DNA of 64,000 nt from Dickeya poaceiphila (GCF_007858975.2 NZ_CP042220.2:1798001-1862000); one strand, 5' to 3'; numbered from the stretch's first letter, positions 26,747 through 36,175 are shown. Numbers and translations: made by a program. The notes: a model not told the origin generated them from the sequence alone.

Positions 26747-28852
26747 TTAGTTATTTTGATTCCTGCTGATTCGATTTTTTTCCTTCTGAAGATAATCGAC
26801 TCTATGTCTCCCATTTTCATATTTTTGATAATCTTCGTTGTTTTTCAGAAAAATTATAAACTGATCAATACTATTCTGTGATGCAGCTGGCATCGCCTGG
26901 ACGCCTTGAAATCCCTGGTAAACAATATCGACTAAAATATCTTTAATTGCCGGATTAAGGTTTTCCCATTTTGTTACGCTGCTCATGCCGCTGGTATTCT
27001 TTTTATAAAGCTCTTGCGCTTTTTTCTCATAAATCGGGTAGATATTATTGAATAGTTTTATCTGTTGCTCCATGGTGATTTCGCCAATGTCATTATTTTC
27101 ATTAACGAACTTTCTTGCCTGTTCTCCAGTTTTTCCTGCCGCAGAGGATATTTTCGATGCCTGAGATGCCGGAATGCCCGCAGCGATCAAATCATTATAG
27201 ACTTGTTTCTTAGTCCGTTGCCCCATGTCATACCCTCGACCGAGTGTGACGCCAGATTCTTTTGTTTCAGGAAAATGAATGTGCCGACTAAAATATTTGC
27301 CTCTGTCTTCGCTTCCTTCAGCATCATATGTCACCTTTCCTTTGAGTACGGTAAGCGTTTGATTATCCGTTTCTTGTGCTGAGACGCCTTCTGTATGTTC
27401 GGACTGAGCGGCGATCCTAATCGGTGCTGTAGGCAGAGATAGAGATTCGGTAGTCTCAGGGTGCGATGCAGATACAGCGGAGCGTGACGCTTGAGCCACA
27501 GGTCGTGACGCCGGTGCTGAGGCAGATAATTGCGTCGCCTGAGTGGTTGGGACCGGGCGCGTTACTGTTACTGAAGGTGCTGTTACCGGTGTTTGGGAAA
27601 CGGGCTTGGTGCCTTGAGAAGCGTTGAAGTCATCAATCTGAGCCTGTGTGGGGACCATTCTATAAATGGTGTAGCCAGGCAACGCCTTGCGGTAATCCGG
27701 TCCAGGATAGAATCCTGATTGCGTAAAGTCGGAAATCCATTTGCTGCCGTCGTACATGGCGGCATGGCCAAATGGGTGGTCTTTTTTGATCCCGGCTTTT
27801 ATATCCTGCTTAAAGCCTTCCAGAATAACCACGTCACCAGGAAGAAGTTTACTGCTGTCATATTCTCTGGATGGTCTTGGCATAGAAAATAGGGGGGAAA
27901 AACCAGCGGCAATGAGTTTAGAACCGAGATCTTTCGCCGCAGGCGCTCTTTCTATTTTTGTTCCACCAGCCTGAATTGCATTAACAACAGCTCTTGCACA
28001 ATAACCTATAGATTCTTTTTTGGCATTGCGTTGCAGCGCGCTGATAGTGGTTGCAGGGTTCCAGGTTACCGTTGCTATAGGCTTAGGTGCCGATGTTGTT
28101 GAACTCTCTGCTAATGGCGCTGCGGCAGAAGCTGATTCGGCGGGCGAAGAGGTGGGCGCAATGGTATTAAGCTTAACATCAACCTCGATCGGTTTAACGT
28201 CGGGAGGGGCAGCCTGAGGTTCAACAGAAGCAGGTTTGGCTTCGGTTACATTCGGTTTGCCTTGGGCTGCCTGAGTCAGAGAGGCGGATGCGGACGAGAG
28301 TAATTCCGGTACTGTGCCTGCCAGCCGCGACAGCGGTGCCGCCATGCCAGACATCAGTTTGCTTAATTGGCTTCCCGCAGCGGCATAATCAGGCGCAAAC
28401 GGCGGGGTGGACGGCTCCTGCGGTGCTGCGGGTTCTACTGCCGGTTCTGTTGTGGTGGCGGCAGTAACCGGTGCCGGCGCGGAAGATGACTGGCTGGTCT
28501 GCGGCACGCTGGAGGCAGACGGCTGTGCTGGACCTTGAGACGAAGGCGTAGCAGTTTCAGCGTGAGGCGCGTTAAATTTGGGTAGTGGCGTAACGGCAGG
28601 GGCTGGTGGTGCAGCCGGCGGCGTCGGCTGACTGCTGGCCGTTGCTGGCGCCGCCGGCACGCCGGATTCCGGTGCGGATAAGCGTATATTTTCCAGCCCG
28701 GATAACGGAGCGTTAGAATAACCAGTCGCCGGGTTATTGGTCGTTGATGTATTTTGCTGTGACTGGGATGTTATTTCTGTTTTCTTCGCAAAAGAGCGTG
28801 TTTTTTTTATCACGACGAAAAGTTGTTTCCGGGTGGTGTTATTCTTTTTCAT
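26747..28852 (-). CDS. Putative two-domain peptidoglycan hydrolase: Cys/His amidase plus pesticin/T4-lysozyme-like muramidase
   Basis: A 701-residue protein not matched to any named gene. Residues 1-25 are basic (MKKNNTTRKQ...) with no cleavable signal peptide. Residues 30-260 are Pro/Ala/Ser/Thr-rich and probably disordered. Residues 265-400 resemble NlpC/P60-CHAP-type amidases of secreted effectors: GYCARAVV (Cys285), FGHAAMYDG (His363), KWISDF (Asp375). A second Pro/Ser/Thr linker spans 400-495. Residues 500-700 resemble pesticin/T4-lysozyme muramidases: YDAEGSED (Glu512), GVTLGRGYDMG (Thr536, Asp542), with alpha-helical tail. The muramidase part is AT-rich. Family assignments are by motif recall; role as a secreted antibacterial effector or autolysin is inference. 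No Shine-Dalgarno is obvious. Confidence 0.7.
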   Translation of the reverse strand: MKKNNTTRKQLFVVIKKTRSFAKKTEITSQSQQNTSTTNNPATGYSNAPLSGLENIRLSAPESGVPAAPATASSQPTPPAAPPAPAVTPLPKFNAPHAETATPSSQGPAQPSASSVPQTSQSSSAPAPVTAATTTEPAVEPAAPQEPSTPPFAPDYAAAGSQLSKLMSGMAAPLSRLAGTVPELLSSASASLTQAAQGKPNVTEAKPASVEPQAAPPDVKPIEVDVKLNTIAPTSSPAESASAAAPLAESSTTSAPKPIATVTWNPATTISALQRNAKKESIGYCARAVVNAIQAGGTKIERAPAAKDLGSKLIAAGFSPLFSMPRPSREYDSSKLLPGDVVILEGFKQDIKAGIKKDHPFGHAAMYDGSKWISDFTQSGFYPGPDYRKALPGYTIYRMVPTQAQIDDFNASQGTKPVSQTPVTAPSVTVTRPVPTTQATQLSASAPASRPVAQASRSAVSASHPETTESLSLPTAPIRIAAQSEHTEGVSAQETDNQTLTVLKGKVTYDAEGSEDRGKYFSRHIHFPETKESGVTLGRGYDMGQRTKKQVYNDLIAAGIPASQASKISSAAGKTGEQARKFVNENNDIGEITMEQQIKLFNNIYPIYEKKAQELYKKNTSGMSSVTKWENLNPAIKDILVDIVYQGFQGVQAMPAASQNSIDQFIIFLKNNEDYQKYENGRHRVDYLQKEKNRISRNQNN

Positions 28853-29251
28853 AGGCGTTTAATAAGCGTATTATTTGACGTCAATCATGAAAAATTAACG
28901 CCAGCTGGATGAATGGGGGCCGCTTCAGCATTATTACTCACTGAAGTTGGCCATATTTCAGCGTCATGAGAAGAACGATGGCGTTATATTATCGTTTGTG
29001 GTTGATTACACTATTCAGGCGTGTTGGTGGGTGGCTCAGCAAACAAATGAATGGATGTCGGGTTAGCGGATGATGTTTGTCGATGCGGATAATTATCCCC
29101 CGACTTACCCTTTTTTCACTTCATCAACCGGAAAAATCGCTGCTATTCTGTGGGCGCAACCCGGTGCCTGCCTGTTGTCCGGCAGGTCATGAAGGAAACC
29201 GGTCTGGACCCTGTGTGGGTTGAAACTGTTGGCAAAAAGAGAAAAATACCC
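28853..29251. other. Divergent spacer between the hydrolase gene and a lipoprotein gene
   Basis: 399 bp. It holds both promoters and one possible small gene (28978-29073, listed separately). No strong hairpin, repeat or recognisable operator was seen. Confidence 0.45.
28978..29073 (+). CDS. Possible 31-residue small protein
   Basis: ATG at 28978 with GAGAAG 5 bp upstream opens a 31-codon frame (MALYYRLWLITLFRRVGGWL...). It is basic with alternating hydrophobic residues, so a short amphipathic or membrane helix is possible. It lies divergent from the two-domain hydrolase gene. There is no homology I recognise, and a frame this short arises by chance, so the call is weak. Confidence 0.2.
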   Translation: MALYYRLWLITLFRRVGGWLSKQMNGCRVSG

Positions 29252-29749
29252 ATGAAGAAATTGCTCCTGGCCGTTGCGGTCACGGCGATGCTGTCAGGAT
29301 GTTCGGTGTTTCGCACCAAAACAACGAGCCTGAGCAGTACATTTATCTCGCCGTACTACTTTACCTATAACACTACCCATGTGTTGCAGAACAATACCAA
29401 CTGGGTGGATTACATCTATTTGACGGGCAATCCGGCGCGCTGGGATGAGATCCGCGGGACTTACAAAGCGGCATTACCCAAGATTACCCTTAATTATCGG
29501 GTTGAGCCGTCAAACGGTGGCTATCGCATTACCTATAACGGCATGGTGAATTATCTGCTGTCGGCGCGCCATGGCGTTGACAACGGCAAGGATATGATCG
29601 AGGGCGAAAGCGTACGGCAATTCCTTATTCCTCAGCGCACGGCAGAGGTAAGCGGAGACAAGAAGGTGATGTTGACGCTGACGGATGACATCAAGGTGGA
29701 AGTATCGCTGACAGCGAAAGTTGAGATGCATTCGATTGAAGATCGTTAA
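29252..29749 (+). CDS. Predicted lipoprotein of unknown function
   Basis: 165 residues from the ATG at 29252. The N-terminus MKKLLLAVAVTAMLSGCSVF is a lipoprotein signal with lipobox LSGC; lipidated Cys at 17. Residue +2 is Ser, which predicts transfer to the outer membrane. The mature part is beta-rich with many aromatic residues (ISPYYFTYNTTHVLQNNTNWVDYIYL) and ends in alternating strands (KVMLTLTDDIKVEVSLTAKVEM). I do not recognise the family. It is divergent from the two-domain peptidoglycan hydrolase, so a protective (immunity) role is a possibility to test, nothing more. The ribosome-binding site is weak. Confidence 0.75.
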   Translation: MKKLLLAVAVTAMLSGCSVFRTKTTSLSSTFISPYYFTYNTTHVLQNNTNWVDYIYLTGNPARWDEIRGTYKAALPKITLNYRVEPSNGGYRITYNGMVNYLLSARHGVDNGKDMIEGESVRQFLIPQRTAEVSGDKKVMLTLTDDIKVEVSLTAKVEMHSIEDR

Positions 29750-29899
29750 CGGATAATAACGTCATAAGGCTGTCATCACGAAAGGTAAAACCGGGGATAG
29801 GCGGTGAGCGCATGACGGTAACCGTGTGGTAAAGAGGCGACGTGAATAGAATGTCATCCATTGCTTCTTATTAACCGCGATACAGGAGTAGACAAGACC

Positions 29900-30172
29900 A
29901 TGAATATGCCGCAATGGCTGGTGGCGGGTACTGCGGTGATGCTGGTGGCCTGCAGTGGCGGGCAGACGGAATCAGTGCAGGATACGGGAGCGGTGGTGCC
30001 GCAGCGTGCAGCGTGGCAAGGTTCGCCAGCAGAAGTAACCTGCACGCTGGCAGGTGGACGTATGGGGGTTTCACGTCAACTGAACGGGGCAAGCATCGGC
30101 ACCTGCTTGCTGGCTAACGGCAAGCGTTGCAACGAAACTGCGTTGATGAACGGCAGTTGTCCGGCAGGTTGA
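29900..30172 (+). CDS. DUF333-family lipoprotein (YdbJ-like)
   Basis: About 90 residues from the ATG at 29900 (or 88 from the ATG at 29906). Signal and lipobox are MPQWLVAGTAVMLVACSGG. The mature C-terminal half has the DUF333 pattern: PAEVTCTLAGG, then GASIGTCLLANGKRCNETAL and NGSCPAG, with four Cys that may pair in the periplasm. E. coli ydbJ encodes a DUF333 lipoprotein in the ldhA-ydbH neighbourhood, and here the gene stands just before an ldhA remnant, so orthology with ydbJ is likely. The family's function is unknown; the old label hemolysin has no support in this sequence. AGGAG lies about 11 bp upstream. Confidence 0.75.
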   Translation: MNMPQWLVAGTAVMLVACSGGQTESVQDTGAVVPQRAAWQGSPAEVTCTLAGGRMGVSRQLNGASIGTCLLANGKRCNETALMNGSCPAG

Positions 30173-30187
30173 GTGTCGTGAGCGTAT

Positions 30188-30212
30188 AACCGGCGGCATA
30201 GCGTCGCCGGTT
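30188..30212. terminator. Hairpin after the DUF333 lipoprotein gene
   Basis: AACCGGCG pairs with CGCCGGTT (8 bp, 9-nt loop), 15 bp after the stop codon. No T-tract follows. It abuts the end of the ldhA remnant. Confidence 0.5.
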
Positions 30213-30214
30213 GA

Positions 30215-30354
30215 ACCATTAAAGAATAAGTCACGTTCGTTTTCATCGATATCCATGCCCCGCGAGCCGATTTTATGTTGTTTCAGCGCGTCGATTGCCG
30301 CTTGTGAATCAATTAATCCACCACGGTTGGTGTTAGGGGCATCACGCCGTTTTT
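30215..30354 (-). pseudogene. ldhA: ldhA remnant (fermentative D-lactate dehydrogenase), frameshifted fragment
   Basis: On the minus strand 30317-30334 encodes NTNRGG, then LIDSQAAIDALKQHKIGS and GMDIDENERDLFF down to about 30218. This follows E. coli LdhA around residues 230-270, including the catalytic Arg of the NTSRG motif. Upstream, KNGVM (30340-30354) corresponds to the preceding KDGVM, but only 5 bases separate it from NTN where 6 are needed, so a 1-nt deletion breaks the frame. About 47 codons remain of 329; no N-terminal or C-terminal coding is seen nearby. E. coli has ldhA at the same place, divergent from ydbH. Confidence 0.85.
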
Positions 30355-30426
30355 ATGATAACGGAAAGACAATGTGTTAGCGGGAGATATTCAGGAGGGA
30401 GTCCCCCCCTGAATGGATGACGTAGC

Positions 30427-31980
30427 TTACTTTGATGCGCCGAATACTGAAATTGCCTGCGCCATACTGGCGATTTGCTGTTGCAGATGTCCGGTGGCGG
30501 AATTGGACTGGCTGGCGAGTGCTGTGTTTTGATGGGTGAGTTCATCAATACGGTTGACTGCGTCGTTGATCTGCTGCAGTCCCTGAGATTGCTCCTTAGT
30601 GGCCGTGCTAATGTCGTTCATCAAATGTGTTACTTCCTGCACTTTGACCAGAATGTTGCTCATGGAGCGATTCGTGTGTGCAACTTGCTGATCACCAGCA
30701 TGAATGCTGGATAGCGTGTTGTCGATAAGTGCGGCGATGTCTTTGGCGGATGCGGCGCTGCGTTGGGCCAGCGAACGCACCTCGCTGGCCACCACCGCGA
30801 AGTTTTTGCCCTGCTCTCCGGCATGGGCTGCTTCTACAGCGGCGTTGACCGCTAAGATATTGGTCTGGAACGCCAGATTATCCAGCACGCTAATAATATC
30901 GGTGATGCGTTCGCTGGCCTGGGTGATCGTACCCATGGTGTTGGCGACCTCCGATACGGCCTGCTCGCCCACGTTGACCACCTGATTCACATCTTGCGCG
31001 TACCGTGATGCGCGCAGTGAGGCATCGGCATTGCTCCTGATGGTGGTGGTCAGTCGTTCCACAGACGCGGCGGTTTGCTGCAGGCTCTCTTCGGTTTTCT
31101 CGCAACATTCCGCCAGAATGTGGTTGCCTTGTGCGATTTCACTGCAAGCGGTTTTGAGTTCCTGCAGGTTGACGTTGACGTCATCAACAAAGGTACGGAA
31201 ATTCATGCCGGATTGGTTGACGGCGCGCATCAACATACCGATTTCGTCGGCTCGATTAAGTTGGCTCAGGCTGTTGGCCTGGCCGGAGGCAGAACGCATC
31301 GCCTGTTCAAGAATGTGTTCTACGGGTCTGGCGATGTGGTGTACTAACAGTTCGCAGAACAGGCAAGCTAACGCGATCAAGGTCGCAAAGATCTCCCAAA
31401 CCAGTGCCGTTTTGGGCAGCAGCGCGAATGCGACAGCCAACGGCAACAGCCCCAGCATCCCAAAGTAACTACGGATGCGCCAGCGCAGCGGCATAGTTTT
31501 GAACAGGCTAAGCCATTTCAACGGGCCGGTATAAACCAGTAAGCCGTGATGAAAGGCACGGTTTTTCAGGGTGCCCTGATTCACCTGTGCGTAGAGTGCC
31601 TCGGCCTGGCTGATTTCTTCTGCCGTTGCAGCGGTACGTACCGACATATAGCCCACCAGCTTGCCATCCCGCTTTAACGGCGTCGTACTGGATCGCACCC
31701 AATAGTGATCACCGTTCTTGCGGCGGTTTTTGACCACGCCGGTCCAGATTTTTCCGGCTTTCAGGGTATTCCACATATCCGCGAAGGCGGAAGGTGGCAT
31801 ATCAGGATGGCGGATAATATTATGCGGCTGATTCATCAGTTCTTCCGGCTCGTAGCCACTGACTTTGATGAAATCGGCGTTGGCGTAGGTGATGTGGCTG
31901 TCAGGGGTGGTTACCGACATCAGTTTGGTTCTGGCATCCAGCGGATACTGATGTTGACTGACTGGGTAATTTTTACGCAT
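30427..31980 (-). CDS. Aer-like PAS-domain methyl-accepting chemotaxis receptor
   Basis: 517 residues. An N-terminal PAS domain (about 10-125; [41 protein letters not shown]) of the Aer type binds FAD in E. coli and senses redox or oxygen. A hydrophobic pair near 165-210 anchors it in the membrane, followed by a HAMP-like linker and a signalling domain with the MCP hairpin tip FQTNILAVNAAVEAAHAGEQGKNFAVVASEVRSL. No C-terminal CheR-docking pentapeptide is present. AAGGGA precedes the ATG. It sits between the ldhA remnant and ydbH, which are neighbours in E. coli, so it was inserted there or ldhA was displaced. A second Aer-like gene lies at 62340. Confidence 0.9.
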   Translation of the reverse strand: MRKNYPVSQHQYPLDARTKLMSVTTPDSHITYANADFIKVSGYEPEELMNQPHNIIRHPDMPPSAFADMWNTLKAGKIWTGVVKNRRKNGDHYWVRSSTTPLKRDGKLVGYMSVRTAATAEEISQAEALYAQVNQGTLKNRAFHHGLLVYTGPLKWLSLFKTMPLRWRIRSYFGMLGLLPLAVAFALLPKTALVWEIFATLIALACLFCELLVHHIARPVEHILEQAMRSASGQANSLSQLNRADEIGMLMRAVNQSGMNFRTFVDDVNVNLQELKTACSEIAQGNHILAECCEKTEESLQQTAASVERLTTTIRSNADASLRASRYAQDVNQVVNVGEQAVSEVANTMGTITQASERITDIISVLDNLAFQTNILAVNAAVEAAHAGEQGKNFAVVASEVRSLAQRSAASAKDIAALIDNTLSSIHAGDQQVAHTNRSMSNILVKVQEVTHLMNDISTATKEQSQGLQQINDAVNRIDELTHQNTALASQSNSATGHLQQQIASMAQAISVFGASK

Positions 31981-32284
31981 TGAGCATCCCTTATTGCGAC
32001 ATTGAAGGGTAAAGCAGGGTCAATTATTTCAATAAGCAACAATGCTGATGAATATATAATCCGGGCAGAATAGTGCGAGCAAGATAGCGTTGCCACGTCT
32101 GTAACCGGTCGGTTGTGTTGTCAGATATTGTGCTTATGTAAAAATTTTATCACGATCAGGTAATTGGGATGTATGGGTTTTGCGGGGGAATGTGAACTGA
32201 ATGGTGACATTTGGTGCGAAAGCCTCAGTGATTCGCATTGAATGATAAAATGATGATGACCGGAATAATCCTGAAACATAACTC
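31981..32284. other. Spacer between the chemoreceptor and ydbH
   Basis: 304 bp of divergent promoter region, AT-rich in the middle. No recognisable operator, hairpin or small gene was found; no sigma-28 promoter could be identified for the chemoreceptor. Confidence 0.45.
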
Positions 32285-34876
32285 ATGCTGAAGTTAATGC
32301 GCTGTGCAGGGTGGCTGATTGCGCTGGTGCTGATAGTGGCGACCACCTGCTGGATGATGCCGTGCTGGTTGCCGCTATTGCTGCGTCCTTATTTGCCCGT
32401 CGGGGCCACTGTTGTAATGGATGCATCGCCCGGCTGGCGGCGGGGGGGCGTGTGGCTGCCTGATGTGCAACTGCGCCTGGCGCAGTGCCAGCCAGCCAGA
32501 CTGTCGGGCCTGCTGATTCGCTATTCGAAAGGGCGCTGGCAACTGGAGGCACAGGCATTAACGCTGGATGCGGTTTGTCTGCGGCAGTGGCCAGCGTCTC
32601 CTGATATGGGCGCTCCGCTGCTGATAAAGTGGCAACAGCGGCTGCCGGCAACTGAGCTGATTTTACATCATGTCGTGGTGACCCCCTGGCTGACTCAGGC
32701 CGGTAGCCTGCCACTCTCTACTGACGCATCACGCCAGCAACTCCATATCCAGAGCGACCAGCTACAGGTGCAGGCTGAACTGCATGGTACCGAACTGACG
32801 CTGCAACAAGGCCAGATGCGTGTCTCGGCGAAGGCAGCGCCGCTGCAGATAAGCGGTGCGATGCAACTGGCGCCTGCGCTCAACCGCCTGCCGCAGCAGG
32901 GCGAGGTACGCGCAGAGTATCTGCCGTTGCGTTTACCGGAACCTGCCAGCGTAGTGCTGCGCTGGCAGGGTAATCAGGGAGCACTGACGGTGAGCGTAGC
33001 CTCAATGACCGAACCGTTGTTGACGCTGCCGTGGCAGGTTAGTGACGGCAATCTTCGCATTCAGGATGGGCGCTGGCGCTGGCCATACGCCAGCCAGCCG
33101 CTGGCGGGCGGCGTCTCGCTGACGTTGTACGATGTGTTCCAGCCGCGCGACCCGCTGCGGCTGGAAGCCCGAATCAATATCCTGACGCAGGGACACAATG
33201 GCCGGGCTAACGCGGTGCTGTCGCTTGGTCCCGGTGTGCTGGGGCTGACCGATAGCGATATGCGTTTTCAGCTTACCGGGCAGGTTAATTTACCTGACCT
33301 ATCGATTTTTGCTTCGTTGCCGGGGACGTTAAAAGGTGCGGTGCTTGATCCCACCGTTGCGTTGCTGCCCGGTTCACTATTACGCGCCGGGGGCGCGCCG
33401 CACCCGACGGTGACGCTGGAAGAAGCACGCTGGCCGCTGGCAGGTATTCAGGTTACCCGACAAGGTGTCAGCGGCAGGTTGCAGGCGATTGTTGCCGTGC
33501 GTGATAGCTATTGGGGGCGTTTTCGTCTGCATTTGGACGGCAAAGCGCAGCAGTTCTGGCCTGATAACGGCGACTGGCGCTGGCGTTACTGGGGAGAAGG
33601 GCAGTTGCCGCCGTTACAGGGCCGCTGGGATATCGCGGGGCATGGCCGCTGGCTGAACGATCTGATCGAAGTCGAATCCTTGTCCGGCGGTCTTAATCAA
33701 CTGCGCTACGGCGTGGTCGAGATGAAGCAGCCGCGGTTAACGCTGACCGAGCCGCTGCGCTGGCGACGCTCTGTGACGGCGACGTCGCTGAACGGTGCAC
33801 TGAGACTGGCGGCGAAGCAGGTGAATTTTCACGGCGCGGGTAAATTACCTGCCACGGCGTTGACTCTGGATATTCACGGGCGCAATCCGCAGGATTTCCA
33901 GTGGCACGGGCTGGTGCAGGCAGGTGCCGTCGGCCCTATCCGGCTCAATGGGCGCTGGGATGGGCAACGTCTGCGTGGCAGCGGCTGGTGGCCGCTTCAA
34001 CCGTTGCGGGTATTCCAGACGTTGCTGCCGCCAGGCGGGGCGCTGACAATCCGCACCGGTCAGTTTTACGCGCAGACGGCGTTTTCTGCCGCCCGTGGGC
34101 AGGGGTTCCGCGCCGGGGGGCATTGGGTGGTAAAAAATGGCGGTGCCTGGCTGGAGGATGGCGAAGTCAGCGGCGTGGATTTTGTGCTGCCGTACCGATT
34201 TGAAAATCATCGCTGGCAAGTGGGGATTTCCCGCCCGGTGGCGCTGCACATCAACCGGCTCGATAGCCTGTTTCCGATGCAGAATATCGACATACAATGG
34301 TATGGCGCTTATCCCTACAGTGAGCGGCACCCGTTGACGCTGGCGCAGTTGGATCTTGATGTGCTGGACGGCCATTTGTCGCTGTCGCCGCTGCGCCTGC
34401 CCGCGCATGAAACGGCGATATTGCAGCTACAAGGTATCGATCTCAATGCGTTGATGGTCGGGTTAAAAGCGAAAAAACTGTCGATGTCTGGCCGGGTAAG
34501 CGGCGTCTTGCCGTTGAATTTTAGTCATCCTGCGATGCTGGTTCAAAACGGTAAATTTACGAATGACACACCGCTGATAGTACAACTGGAACCGCAACTG
34601 GCCGACCAATTAGCGCGAAGCCGTGTCGCCGATGCCGCGGTGGTGGCGTGGTTGCGTTATATAGAGATTGGGCGCTCCTGGGCGACCATTGATCTCAGCC
34701 AGCGCGGCGACTTGTCGCTGGTATCGCACATTACCGGGTATAGCGTGATGGATGACCTGTCACGGCAAAACATTGTGCTCAATTACCGTCAGCAGGAGAA
34801 TATTTTCCAGTTGTGGCACAGTCTGCGCTTTGGCGACAAGCTAAAGGCGTCGCTGGAGCAGCAGGTTGCTGAGTGA
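32285..34876 (+). CDS. ydbH: YdbH, AsmA/TamB-like inter-membrane lipid-bridge protein
   Basis: 863 residues (E. coli 879). The N-terminal hydrophobic anchor (LIALVLIVATTCWMMPCWLP, about 10-30) is followed by a very long beta-strand-rich periplasmic region with repeating amphipathic pattern and few helices. The C-terminal dicarboxylate-like (DctA-YdbH) domain reads RPVALHINRLDSLFPMQNIDIQWYG and SLVSHITGYSVMDDLSRQNIVLNYRQQENIFQLW. In E. coli YdbH acts with YhdP and TamB to move phospholipids to the outer membrane, and YnbE is its outer-membrane partner. ynbE follows after 25 bp. No ydbL is found. Confidence 0.93.
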   Translation: MLKLMRCAGWLIALVLIVATTCWMMPCWLPLLLRPYLPVGATVVMDASPGWRRGGVWLPDVQLRLAQCQPARLSGLLIRYSKGRWQLEAQALTLDAVCLRQWPASPDMGAPLLIKWQQRLPATELILHHVVVTPWLTQAGSLPLSTDASRQQLHIQSDQLQVQAELHGTELTLQQGQMRVSAKAAPLQISGAMQLAPALNRLPQQGEVRAEYLPLRLPEPASVVLRWQGNQGALTVSVASMTEPLLTLPWQVSDGNLRIQDGRWRWPYASQPLAGGVSLTLYDVFQPRDPLRLEARINILTQGHNGRANAVLSLGPGVLGLTDSDMRFQLTGQVNLPDLSIFASLPGTLKGAVLDPTVALLPGSLLRAGGAPHPTVTLEEARWPLAGIQVTRQGVSGRLQAIVAVRDSYWGRFRLHLDGKAQQFWPDNGDWRWRYWGEGQLPPLQGRWDIAGHGRWLNDLIEVESLSGGLNQLRYGVVEMKQPRLTLTEPLRWRRSVTATSLNGALRLAAKQVNFHGAGKLPATALTLDIHGRNPQDFQWHGLVQAGAVGPIRLNGRWDGQRLRGSGWWPLQPLRVFQTLLPPGGALTIRTGQFYAQTAFSAARGQGFRAGGHWVVKNGGAWLEDGEVSGVDFVLPYRFENHRWQVGISRPVALHINRLDSLFPMQNIDIQWYGAYPYSERHPLTLAQLDLDVLDGHLSLSPLRLPAHETAILQLQGIDLNALMVGLKAKKLSMSGRVSGVLPLNFSHPAMLVQNGKFTNDTPLIVQLEPQLADQLARSRVADAAVVAWLRYIEIGRSWATIDLSQRGDLSLVSHITGYSVMDDLSRQNIVLNYRQQENIFQLWHSLRFGDKLKASLEQQVAE

Positions 34877-34901
34877 TTCACTATCAGGAAGGGGGGATAA
34901 A

Positions 34902-35156
34902 ATGAAAACAGCCTGTGCTGCGATGGTTGCTGCGTTGTTGACTGGCTGCACCCCGCGCATTGAGATGGCGACGCCGAAAGAGCCGATTACCATCAACATG
35001 AATGTGCATATTGAGCATGATATTCGTATCCGTGCAGATAAAGAAACGGCGCAATTGCTGGATAAATCGAATAATCGTACCGGTGATCAGATACATAAAG
35101 AGGCGCTGACAGACAAGCAAGAAAACGTCGGGATGCAAGACAAAAAGCAGGACTAA
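34902..35156 (+). CDS. ynbE: YnbE, outer-membrane lipoprotein partner of YdbH (C-terminally extended)
   Basis: 84 residues from the ATG at 34902, which has a strong AAGGGGGG site. Lipoprotein signal MKTACAAMVAALLTGCTPR (lipobox LTGC) is followed by the family-defining PRIEMATPKEPITINMNVHI. E. coli YnbE has 61 residues; here an extra Lys/Asp/Glu-rich tail of about 25 residues (NNRTGDQIHKEALTD...KQD) extends it. The strand-forming region is thought to cap the YdbH beta-groove at the outer membrane. A very stable hairpin follows at once, leaving no room for ydbL. Confidence 0.9.
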   Translation: MKTACAAMVAALLTGCTPRIEMATPKEPITINMNVHIEHDIRIRADKETAQLLDKSNNRTGDQIHKEALTDKQENVGMQDKKQD

Positions 35157-35159
35157 AAA

Positions 35160-35206
35160 CCGCCGTGCACCATGACACGAATACGTGTTGTCATGGTGCA
35201 CGGCGG
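35160..35206. terminator. Long bidirectional hairpin between ynbE and azoR
   Basis: An 18-bp perfect stem (left arm 35160-35177, right arm 35189-35206) with an 11-nt loop in the gap between convergent ynbE and azoR. Alternating extension inside the loop is also possible (CACG/CGTG). There is no U-tract on either strand. Confidence 0.8.
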
Positions 35207-35235
35207 TGAGTATGAGGGGAATCAACGCGTAATAG

Positions 35236-36175
<940 letters not shown>

